Shown in pieces: positions 50,514 through 57,587 of a DNA stretch of 57,587 nt (its first letter is position 1; the number at the start of each line of letters is the position of its first letter). The notes under the pieces are model-generated. The model was not told the origin of the DNA, ran no database searches, and worked only from the letters and a program-made list of their open reading frames with translations. Source of the stretch: Verrucomicrobiota bacterium (GTDB lineage Bacteria; Verrucomicrobiota; Verrucomicrobiia; Opitutales; Opitutaceae). The translations under genes were made by a program, and so were the position numbers. The stretch covers positions 1 through 57,587 of the forward strand of contig CANIWJ010000007.1 of the NCBI GenBank assembly GCA_947471035.1, given 5' to 3'.

Positions 50514-53447
50514 ATGTTTCCCCCAAAAAACTCCGATAAAGCCAAGCCGTCTAAGGATGACGTCGCGAAGCGGGCCTACGCCATCTACGAAAAGGAAGGG
50601 CGTCCGGAAGGTCATGACGTGCAGAATTGGCTGGAGGCCGAAGGTAAGAAGCCGCTCGCCGATAAGGCACCACCAGCGGGTGAGGCAGGAAAGATCAGTG
50701 CCACCGATAAAGTGTGGCATAACCTGCCAGCCGATGAGGTCGCACGGACACTCAACGTTACTTTATCCACCGGCCTTTCGGCGGATGAAGTGGCCAAGCG
50801 TCAGAAGGAATCCGGACCGAACCGCGTCGCCGCGCGGCGCGGCACGCCGCTGTGGCGCAAGTTTCTCCAGCAATTCAACCAGCCCCTGGTTTATATTTTG
50901 CTCGTCGCCGTCGCGGTAACGGCCGCGCTCGGCGAATGGGCGGATGCGGCGGTGATCTTTGTTATCGTGCTCTTTAATGCGGTCGTCGGCTTTCTTCAGG
51001 AATCCAAGGCCGAGACGGCGATTGAAGCGCTCGCCAAAATGGTCGTCACCGAGGCGACCGTGCGCCGTGACAACCAAAAGCTACGCGTGCCCTCCGAGTC
51101 GCTCGTCTCCGGAGACATCGTATTGCTACAATCCGGCGACCTCGTGCCCGCCGACCTGCGGCTTATCCACGCCAATAATCTACAGGTGGATGAGTCGGCG
51201 CTCACCGGCGAATCCCTGCCGGTGACCAAGCAGCCCGACCCACTGCCGCCGGAGACCATGCTGGCCGAGCGCAAGAACCTCGCGTTCGCCGGGACTTTTG
51301 TGACGAGCGGTCAGGCGGAGGGTGTCGTGTGCGCCATCGGAGACCAGACCGAGACCGGCCGCATCGCCGGGATGATCGCAGGTGCGGCGGAGTTAGATAC
51401 ACCCCTGACGAAACAGATCGCGCAGTTCAGCAAGCTCGTGCTCTGGATCATTCTTGGGCTGGCGGCGGCCACCTTCGCAATGGGTGTCGTGCGCGGCGAA
51501 AAGCCGGCCGACATGTTTATGGCCGCCGTGTCGCTCGCGGTCGGCGCGATTCCTGAAGGCCTGCCCGCCGCCGTCACCATCGTGCTCGCCATCGGCGTCT
51601 CGCGCATGGCGAAACGCCAGGCCATCATTCGTAAGTTACCCGCCGTCGAAACGCTCGGAAGCACCACGGTGATCTGCTCGGACAAGACCGGCACACTCAC
51701 CGAAAACCAGATGACCGTGCGGGAAATTCTCTCGGACGGAAAACTCTACGAAGTCACCGGCGCGGGCTACGAGCCTGGCGGCGAAATAAAACTCGAGGGC
51801 GCAGGAGTGAAGTTAGCCGAACATCCCGCGCTCGCCGAGTGCTTGCGCGCCGGCTTGCTCTGCAACGATTCCAAAATCGTAAGCGAGGACGGACGGCCCA
51901 AGGTGCAGGGCGATCCCACTGAGGCCGCGCTAATAATCGCCGCCGATAAGAGCGGACTAAAACACGACGACGTCCATCGCGAGTCGCCGCGCGTAGACAT
52001 GATTCCCTTCGAATCCGAACACAGGTTCCGCGCCACGCTGCACGATGCGGGCGGGGGCCGCGTCATCTACTTGGTCGGAGCGCTCGAAGTGCTGCTTGAT
52101 CGCTGCACCGACGCGCGTGGCGACGCCAACGCCGTAGGCGCGCTCGACAAAGAAGCCGTGCAGCGCGCCGCCGAGACGATGGCCGCGCGCGGCCTTCGCG
52201 TGCTGGCCATCGCACGCCGGTCGGTGGACAAGCAGCACGCAAAGCTCGAGCACGCCCATGTCGCCGCGGACCTCACCTTTCTCGGACTGCAAGGCATGAT
52301 CGATCCGCCGCGGGATGCGGCCATAGCCGCCATCGGACAATTCGCTCGCGCGGGCATCGCGGTAAAAATGATCACGGGCGACCACCTCGTAACTGCCCGC
52401 GCCATCGCCGATCAAATTGGGCTCAAGGGCCAGGACGAGCATGCGCCGCTCGTCGCGCTCGCTGGCGATGATTTGGAGAAAATTTCCGACGGCGATCTGC
52501 CCGAGGTGGCCGAACAAACCACGGTATTCGCCCGGGTCGCGCCCGAGCAAAAACTTCGGTTGGTGAAAGCGCTTCAGTCACGCGGGCACGTGGTGGCGAT
52601 GACCGGCGACGGCGTAAACGACGCCCCCGCGCTCAAGCAGGCCGACATCGGCATCGCCATGGGCATCAGCGGCACGGACGTGGCGAAAGGCGCGGCCGCG
52701 ATGATCCTTACCGACGATAACTTCGCCAGCATCGAGGCCGCCGTGGAGGAAGGCCGGGGCGTGTTCGACAACCTCACCAAGTTCATCGTCTGGATAATAC
52801 CGACGAATCTAGGCGAGTCGCTCATGCTTTTGAGCGCCATCGTGCTCGGGTTACCCCTGCCCCTGCTCCCGCTTCAACTGCTCTGGATCAATCTCACCGA
52901 CACGCTCCTCGGCCTCTCGCTGGCGTTCGAGCCCAAGGAGGGCGACGTGATGAGCCGCCCACCACGCCCACCGAAACAGCCCTTGCTACCGAAGACACTC
53001 GTGCGGCGTGCCGCACTCGTTTCCTTCATCATGGTGGGCGGCGGGCTCGGTTTGTTTCTGTGGGAACTAAGGGTGGCGCAAACCGGAGAGGCCGTGGCCC
53101 GCACGGTGGCGGTCAATGTCATCGTCTTGATCCAGATATTATATCTCTTCAATTGCCGCTCGCTGAAACGCACCGCCTTCGCCCTCGGTTTATTTACCAA
53201 CCGCTGGGTTATCGCCGGTTCGCTTGGGATGTTGGGCGCGCAAATGCTCTTCACTTACCTGCCGTTAATGAACCGGCTCTTCCATAGCGCCCCGATCTCG
53301 CTCGGGGCGTGGCTACGGGTGGTCGGAGTCGCAGCAGTGGCCTATGGTGCGGTGGAATTCGAAAAATGGCTCCGTTTTCGTCGCGATGACGACACACGAG
53401 CTGCCTCAGAAAACACTACCGCCACCTTGGGTGTGTCTGGTAAATAA
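50514..53447 (+). CDS. DUF2934-fused P2A-type cation-transporting ATPase
   Basis: A 977-residue P-type ATPase. Residues 13-45 are a DUF2934-like module (AKRAYAIYEKEGRPEGHDVQ), not usual in this family, joined by a linker to a complete pump: cation ATPase N-terminal domain, TGES at about 233, phospho-Asp390 in CSDKTGTLTEN, GDGVNDAPALKQADIGIAMG and ten helices with a long C-terminal set. Helix 4 PEGLPAAVTIVLA is of the Ca2+/Na+ class. The last six codons and the TAA lie inside the foldback element that starts at 53426. Confidence 0.94.
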   Translation: MFPPKNSDKAKPSKDDVAKRAYAIYEKEGRPEGHDVQNWLEAEGKKPLADKAPPAGEAGKISATDKVWHNLPADEVARTLNVTLSTGLSADEVAKRQKESGPNRVAARRGTPLWRKFLQQFNQPLVYILLVAVAVTAALGEWADAAVIFVIVLFNAVVGFLQESKAETAIEALAKMVVTEATVRRDNQKLRVPSESLVSGDIVLLQSGDLVPADLRLIHANNLQVDESALTGESLPVTKQPDPLPPETMLAERKNLAFAGTFVTSGQAEGVVCAIGDQTETGRIAGMIAGAAELDTPLTKQIAQFSKLVLWIILGLAAATFAMGVVRGEKPADMFMAAVSLAVGAIPEGLPAAVTIVLAIGVSRMAKRQAIIRKLPAVETLGSTTVICSDKTGTLTENQMTVREILSDGKLYEVTGAGYEPGGEIKLEGAGVKLAEHPALAECLRAGLLCNDSKIVSEDGRPKVQGDPTEAALIIAADKSGLKHDDVHRESPRVDMIPFESEHRFRATLHDAGGGRVIYLVGALEVLLDRCTDARGDANAVGALDKEAVQRAAETMAARGLRVLAIARRSVDKQHAKLEHAHVAADLTFLGLQGMIDPPRDAAIAAIGQFARAGIAVKMITGDHLVTARAIADQIGLKGQDEHAPLVALAGDDLEKISDGDLPEVAEQTTVFARVAPEQKLRLVKALQSRGHVVAMTGDGVNDAPALKQADIGIAMGISGTDVAKGAAAMILTDDNFASIEAAVEEGRGVFDNLTKFIVWIIPTNLGESLMLLSAIVLGLPLPLLPLQLLWINLTDTLLGLSLAFEPKEGDVMSRPPRPPKQPLLPKTLVRRAALVSFIMVGGGLGLFLWELRVAQTGEAVARTVAVNVIVLIQILYLFNCRSLKRTAFALGLFTNRWVIAGSLGMLGAQMLFTYLPLMNRLFHSAPISLGAWLRVVGVAAVAYGAVEFEKWLRFRRDDDTRAASENTTATLGVSGK

Positions 53448-53599
53448 ACTCATCCTGCGCGCAAACCAGAGGAGAAACCCGCTGGGCCAGCGTTGCCCTC
53501 GGCGGCATGGACCGCTGGTCCACCTCCGCCTTGGTCGCCTTGGCCGAGCGAGTTTCTCCTCTGGCGCACGACGAGTTTATTTCCCACACGCACCCTAAG
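53426..53599. repeat. 174-base foldback element
   Basis: The arms are imperfect inverted repeats of about 60 bases. The left, from CTTGGGTGTG at 53426, includes AAATAAACTC and CCAGAGGAGAAAC; the right ends in GCACCCTAAG at 53599 and contains GTTTCTCCTCTGG and GAGTTTATTTCCC. The centre has further stems such as GGACCGCTGGTCC. It overlaps the end of the ATPase gene and stops 23 bases before the nrdJ stop, which is convergent. It is MITE-like in form but has no detected target duplication. Confidence 0.8.
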
Positions 53600-53621
53600 C
53601 TCCGGCGCCCTTTACGACGCT

Positions 53622-55664
53622 CTAACGCACGAGTTCGCACGCGCCGCCGGCGCAGGCGACTTGTTCCTTGAGGTTGGTCTCGTCGCTGTGCTCGCGCATG
53701 TGGGTGTAGTCCACTTTGCGCGGTTTTAAGGTGTTCCACTTGGCGACGTCGCCTTCGGTCGAAACCTCTTCGCGCGGAGCTTGGAGGTAGGCCTTGTCAC
53801 CCGCGTCCTGGAGCAGGGAAATACCGGTGAAAAAGCGGCGGTTGGCCCAGATAAACTCGGAGACCTCGTCCCACTCCTCGGGGCGCACGGTGCAGGTGTT
53901 GGAGACGTTGTGATGCAAGTTTGGCGAACGCGATTGGGGGTCGCCGCCGGGGATGACCCACGACTGCTGCACGAGTTTTACCAGCTCCAGGAACTGAATC
54001 GCGTTAATGTCTTTGCGCAGGATGGCGTGTTCGGGGGCCTCGACCGGGAAGCTGATCACGTCGTCGGTATCGGGGTTGTAAACCGACACCTCGGTCATGT
54101 GGGCGTTCACGGTTTTAAAGAACGCGTAGATGGGCTCCTTGCGGTTGGCCTGCACGCGGCGGAAGTAGCGGCGAGCGTGGTGCGGGTGAATGCCGGAGGC
54201 GGCGTTGAGCAGGAGCGACGCGGTGCCCTCGGGCTTGCAAGTGGAGAGTTTGGCGGCCGGGCGGATGTCGATGAGGTCGGCCACCCAGCGGTTGGCGGCG
54301 CGGCAGAGCAAGGCACCCCGAGTGAGCACGGCCTGGTCGAAGAGGATTTCGGGGTTGTCCATGAACCCGCAGATCGAGACACCGAGCAGGGCGTCGTGCT
54401 CGTTGATGAGTTTGGTGATCGGCCCGAGGTAGGGCATATCGGTGTAGGCGGCCTGGAGGGTGCCGATGGCGGTGGCGGTGATGCAGGCGCGGTAAAAGTC
54501 CTCGGTGGTCTGCACGGCGCGACCGTTGATGGTGGTCAGATTGCAGTGCTGGAAACCGGAGAGACGGGTGGTGCCGGGCAGGTCGCCGCGGTAGCCGTTA
54601 GCGTAGAGTTTTTCGACCTCGTCGGAGCTGAGTTCCCAGTCCACCACGGGCAGGAGGGCGATCTCGGCGCAGGGGTTGCAGCCGGCCTCGGGGTTGTCGC
54701 AGAAGTAGAAACCGGGTTCGCCGAATTCCTTCTGGGCTTTGAAGAGTTTTTTAAACTGCTCGGCGTAGTTGTCGCTGCGGGGCACCACGGCGGAGTTGTT
54801 GGAGGCGGCGCGCTGGGCGTTTTTCTCGAACCAGTTGCCGGTCTTGGCATTGATCATCTCCTCGTCGTCGGGCGAGAACAGGCAGATGGTAGCCGAGCGG
54901 CGGATACCGCCGGCGAGCACGGCCTTGGCGATAAACATATTGATGTCATAGACCTCGATCGGACGCAGGGAGCGACCGGCGGCGTGTTCTAGGATGTGCT
55001 CGACCTTGTGCAGGGCCTTTTTGAGCGGGAGGTGGCCGGGAGCCTTGCCGCCGGAGGTGCGCAGCGGAGCGCCGCGATGGCGGATGACCGAGTAATCGAA
55101 CTCAATTTTTTTGCCCTCGTAATGGGAGAGAAAGAGCGCGTGCAGCGAATCGGCCCAGCCTTCGATGGTATCGACGATGCGGTAATGCCAGACCGGCAGG
55201 TCGTTTTCCGCGCCGCGGGAAGGCAGGGGCGGGAGCATGGCGATATGGTGTTTTTGGACCGAGAAACCGACGCCGCAGCCGCTGAGCAGGAGGTAGAAAT
55301 ACTCGCGGAAAAACTCCACCCGATCGACGTTGGAGTAGCTGCAATTAAACATGCGGCTGTGGTTGGTGAGGATGGCTTTGCCGCCGAACTGCATGGAGCG
55401 CATGCTGGGCAACACGTTTTTGACCGCCACCTGGCGAAAGGCTTCGGTGATGATCTTGCGCAGGTCGCGCCCGCCTAAGGCGGAGGCGAGCAGGGCGGCG
55501 TTGTCACCGGCTAATTCGGCTACGGCGGCGGGTAAATCGGTGGGGAGAGCGCGGTCGAGTTTATCGGCGAAAAAGCTGAAGTGCATGTCGCGCACGCGCT
55601 CGACGCCCTCGTGGAAGACCTCGCGACGGCCGAGCTCGGGGCGGTAGCGGGCGTATTTGGCCAT
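53622..55664 (-). CDS. nrdJ: adenosylcobalamin-dependent ribonucleotide reductase, catalytic part (frameshifted)
   Basis: The catalytic region of a class II, RTPR-like ribonucleotide reductase that converts ribonucleotides to deoxyribonucleotides with coenzyme B12. The active-site set is complete: MFNCSYSN, the thiyl-radical loop GCNPCAEIALLP with its Asn, Cys and Glu, and FQHCNLTTINGR. A C-terminal dithiol pair CAGGAC regenerates the enzyme. The frame joins the upstream ATP-cone only after a one-base shift near 55670. Read alone, its first good start is the ATG at 55664 (MAKYARYRPELGRR). Corrected across the shift, the protein would be about 843 residues. Confidence 0.9.
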   Translation of the reverse strand: MAKYARYRPELGRREVFHEGVERVRDMHFSFFADKLDRALPTDLPAAVAELAGDNAALLASALGGRDLRKIITEAFRQVAVKNVLPSMRSMQFGGKAILTNHSRMFNCSYSNVDRVEFFREYFYLLLSGCGVGFSVQKHHIAMLPPLPSRGAENDLPVWHYRIVDTIEGWADSLHALFLSHYEGKKIEFDYSVIRHRGAPLRTSGGKAPGHLPLKKALHKVEHILEHAAGRSLRPIEVYDINMFIAKAVLAGGIRRSATICLFSPDDEEMINAKTGNWFEKNAQRAASNNSAVVPRSDNYAEQFKKLFKAQKEFGEPGFYFCDNPEAGCNPCAEIALLPVVDWELSSDEVEKLYANGYRGDLPGTTRLSGFQHCNLTTINGRAVQTTEDFYRACITATAIGTLQAAYTDMPYLGPITKLINEHDALLGVSICGFMDNPEILFDQAVLTRGALLCRAANRWVADLIDIRPAAKLSTCKPEGTASLLLNAASGIHPHHARRYFRRVQANRKEPIYAFFKTVNAHMTEVSVYNPDTDDVISFPVEAPEHAILRKDINAIQFLELVKLVQQSWVIPGGDPQSRSPNLHHNVSNTCTVRPEEWDEVSEFIWANRRFFTGISLLQDAGDKAYLQAPREEVSTEGDVAKWNTLKPRKVDYTHMREHSDETNLKEQVACAGGACELVR

Positions 55665-56152
55665 GGCGAGTAGTCGGCCAGGCCGTTGTCGTCGTAACGG
55701 GCGAGGCGGCGTTCGGCGTGACGGGCGCGGTAGAGAATGTAGGCGCGGGCCACATCCCAACGGCCGGCGGCGGCGATGGCTTTTTCGACACCGTCCTGCA
55801 CCTGGTCGATGGAGGGATGTTTGCCGTCGCGGTAGAACAGCTCGAGCATGAGCGAAGCGCCCTCGGCGATCTTGGTGACCTCGATGAAGGTGTCGCTGTC
55901 GAGGCCGAAGCAGGCCAGGATGTCGTCGCGATAGGGATTATCCGCGCCTTTGGTGGCGACCTCGTAGAAGGCGAGGGCGACGGCGCGGGTGATCTTGTTG
56001 AGATCGAAGCGGGCGCGGGTGCCGTCGCGTTTTACGACCATGCGCGCATCCTGCGGAATGGCGCGGTTGAGTAGGCCCTCGTTTTTGGGCCGCCCGAACA
56101 AGCCGGGCAGGAGAATTTCGGTGGGAGCGGGGGAAGTGAACGGCGTGGCCAT
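55520..56152 (-). pseudogene. nrdJ: nrdJ N-terminal ATP-cone segment, split off by a frameshift
   Basis: The N-terminal part of the same reductase. The ATP-cone is clear: MVVKRDGTRARFDLNKITRA, then EVTKIAEGASLMLELFYRDG and the helix ending RHAERRLARYDDNGLADY. After that Tyr codon near 55671 the frame leaves the family sequence and runs on as junk to 55520. The other frame resumes exactly with MAKYARYRP, so one base (the A of an Ile-like ATC codon) seems to be missing. Either the enzyme is truly split or this is a sequencing error. The ATG at 56152 is the chosen start. Confidence 0.85.
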
Positions 56153-56213
56153 AAGAGTGAAACGAAAGAGAGGAAATCGGTACGACTGCCGCCAGGCGGC
56201 GACAGCAAGGACC

Positions 56214-56228
56214 ACAACATATTGTTGT
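56214..56228 (-). promoter_or_regulatory. ACAACA-N3-TGTTGT palindrome upstream of nrdJ
   Basis: A perfect six-base dyad with a three-base centre, 62 bases upstream of the nrdJ ATG. Its A/T-rich centre and the ACA/TGT ends recall NrdR boxes, which regulate ribonucleotide reductase genes. NrdR sites usually occur as pairs and no second copy was found at the usual spacing. A cobalamin riboswitch was looked for in the 260-base gap and not recognised. Confidence 0.35.
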
Positions 56229-56414
56229 CATAACCAGATCAAAGCACGACCTGTAGTGGACCCCAAGTTATTACGAATCATCATACCCTTCCCAGAAAAC
56301 TAGGCGAAACCTGTGCAGTTTCTGACCAAAACACGGGGGCTTCGGGCCAAATTACCACGGCAACCAAACGCTGAGACGATCTATAACAAAAACCGCCCCT
56401 AAAACTCCAAAAGC

Positions 56415-56444
56415 AAAAAACCGGCGCCCTGTGAAGGGCGCCGG
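56415..56444 (-). terminator. Rho-independent terminator of groEL
   Basis: A ten-base-pair perfect stem CCGGCGCCCT / AGGGCGCCGG (56421-56430 and 56435-56444) with a four-base loop. On the minus strand it is followed by a run of six T. It lies 44 bases after the groEL stop. The plus-strand side also ends in TTTT, so it could act both ways. Confidence 0.93.
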
Positions 56445-56488
56445 TTTTGATTATGGCGAAGCGTTTAGAAACGCGGGAAAGCGCGGAC

Positions 56489-57587
56489 TTAGTAGTCCAT
56501 GCCACCCATGCCGCCGCCGTGGCCGCCGGCAGGAGCGGCGGGCTTATCCTTCTCGGGGGCATCGGTGATGATGCACTCGGTGGTGAGGAGAAGACCGGCG
56601 ATGGACGCGGCGTTCTGGAGGGCGGTGCGAGTCACCTTGGTAGGATCGACGACGCCAGCCTTGACGAGGTCTTCATAAGCACCGGTAGCTACGTTGTAAC
56701 CGTTGGCGCCCTTGGAGGCGAGGACGGCTTGAACGACGACCGCACCTTCGACGCCGGCATTGAAGCACAGCTGCTTGAGCGGGGCTTCGACGGCGCGACG
56801 GATGATCTGGGCACCGAGCTTCTCGTCGCCTTCGAGGGCGGCGATGGCGGCGTCAACGGCCTTGGCGGTGCGCAGGAGGGCGACACCACCACCGGAAACG
56901 ATGCCCTCGGCCACGGCGGCGCGGGTGGCGTGCAGGGCGTCTTCCACGCGCTGCTTCTTTTCCTTCATCTCGGACTCGGTGGTGGCACCGACGTTGATGA
57001 CGGCGACGCCGCCGGCGAGCTTGGCGAGACGCTCCTGGAGCTTCTCCTTGTCGTAGTCGCTGGTGGTTTCTTCGATCTGGCGGCGGATGAGCTTCACGCG
57101 GCCCTGGATGTCGGAGCCCTTGCCGGCGCCTTCGATGATGGTGGTGTTTTCCTTGTCCACCACGATGCGCTTGGCGCGGCCGAGGTCGGCCACGGTGACG
57201 TTCTCGAGCTTGATGCCGAGGTCTTCGGAGAGCAGGCGGCCGCCGGTGAGGACGGCGAGATCTTCGAGGATGGCCTTGCGGCGGTCGCCGAAGCCGGGGG
57301 CCTTGACGGCGCACACGTTGAGGGTGCCGCGGATCTTGTTAACAACGAGCGCGGCGAGGGCCTCGCCCTCGACTTCTTCGGCGATGATGAGGAGGGGCTT
57401 GCCGGTCTTGGCGGCGGCCTGGAGGATAGGGAGGAACTCCTGGAGATTGGAGATCTTTTTCTCGTGGATGAGGATGTAGGCGTCCTCAAGGATGGCTTCC
57501 TGGCTCTCCTGGTTGGTGGAGAAATAGGCGGAGAGGTATCCCTTGTCGAACTGCATGCCTTCGACGACGTCGAGGGTGGTCTCGATG
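56489..57587 (-). CDS. groL: chaperonin GroEL, C-terminal two-thirds (runs off the window)
   Basis: The last 365 or so residues of GroEL, entering the window in [19 protein letters not shown], corresponding to about residue 185 of E. coli GroEL. Visible parts are the apical domain ([41 protein letters not shown]), intermediate domain and the ATP-binding equatorial segments ([50 protein letters not shown]). The tail is Gly/Met-rich, ending GGGMGGMDY. It folds cytosolic proteins with GroES. The 5' end lies beyond the window edge and is not seen. Confidence 0.97.
   Translation of the reverse strand, partial: IETTLDVVEGMQFDKGYLSAYFSTNQESQEAILEDAYILIHEKKISNLQEFLPILQAAAKTGKPLLIIAEEVEGEALAALVVNKIRGTLNVCAVKAPGFGDRRKAILEDLAVLTGGRLLSEDLGIKLENVTVADLGRAKRIVVDKENTTIIEGAGKGSDIQGRVKLIRRQIEETTSDYDKEKLQERLAKLAGGVAVINVGATTESEMKEKKQRVEDALHATRAAVAEGIVSGGGVALLRTAKAVDAAIAALEGDEKLGAQIIRRAVEAPLKQLCFNAGVEGAVVVQAVLASKGANGYNVATGAYEDLVKAGVVDPTKVTRTALQNAASIAGLLLTTECIITDAPEKDKPAAPAGGHGGGMGGMDY

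Noticed and set aside
56153-56414. Cobalamin riboswitch upstream of nrdJ
   Set aside because: I could not find a credible B12 box with the surrounding stems in this interval. A covariance-model search would settle it.

Overview
The window is a high-GC chromosomal segment that reads as a Verrucomicrobiota genome, most likely from the Opitutales/Opitutaceae. That placement is an inference. It rests on high G+C with heavy C/G third-position bias, few strong Shine-Dalgarno sequences, the mreB-mreC-mreD-PBP2 order, an adenosylcobalamin-type NrdJ with an ATP-cone, and accessory families common in that phylum. No 16S gene is present and no database could be searched.

Layout. 1-4.3 kb: a broken IS3-type transposase, a DedA membrane protein, a UvrD/Rep-like helicase, and a small toxin-antitoxin-like pair with a PIN nuclease. 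4.3-14 kb: a LURP-one/scramblase-like protein beside a large AsmA-like protein, a hybrid CHASE-PAS histidine kinase, a CPA2 cation/proton antiporter and a small membrane protein. 14-19 kb: a chemoreceptor 3'-end remnant, then the mreB-mreC-mreD-PBP2 cell-shape cluster. 19-26.5 kb: tRNA-Val, a putative anti-sigma/ECF sigma pair, tRNA-Lys, then folC, accD, comF, truA, yqgF/ruvX and a mannose-1-phosphate guanylyltransferase.

26.5-33.5 kb is an accessory block. It holds a GlpE-like rhodanese, an ArsR repressor and a divergent run: DUF2892, RND adaptor, RND pump, DUF2892, membrane rhodanese, HiPIP and a Cys-rich small protein. The parts suggest response to or export of a thiophilic or reactive-sulfur compound. 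Three palindromic/foldback repeat families lie in or near this block and elsewhere; one is inserted in frame in the RND pump.

33.5-48 kb: DUF2200 and a secreted thioredoxin-like protein, tRNA-Cys, then a sulfate-assimilation run on the minus strand (Rrf2 regulator, YezD-like, outer-membrane porin, sulfate-binding protein, M14-type metallo-hydrolase, CysT, CysW, CysA, CysK). After it come a PhnP-like MBL hydrolase, a soluble histidine kinase, a NavBac-type channel and a TerB-like protein. 48-57.6 kb: a short alpha-glucan phosphorylase, a DUF2934-P2A ATPase fusion, a second large foldback, a class II ribonucleotide reductase broken by a one-base frameshift, and the 3' two-thirds of groEL with a clear terminator.

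Co-operating sets are the Mre/PBP2 elongation machinery, the sigma/anti-sigma pair, the sulfate-to-cysteine pathway and the ArsR-controlled RND/rhodanese block. Starts were chosen by reading domain boundaries and overlaps, and many remain uncertain because ribosome-binding sites are weak.
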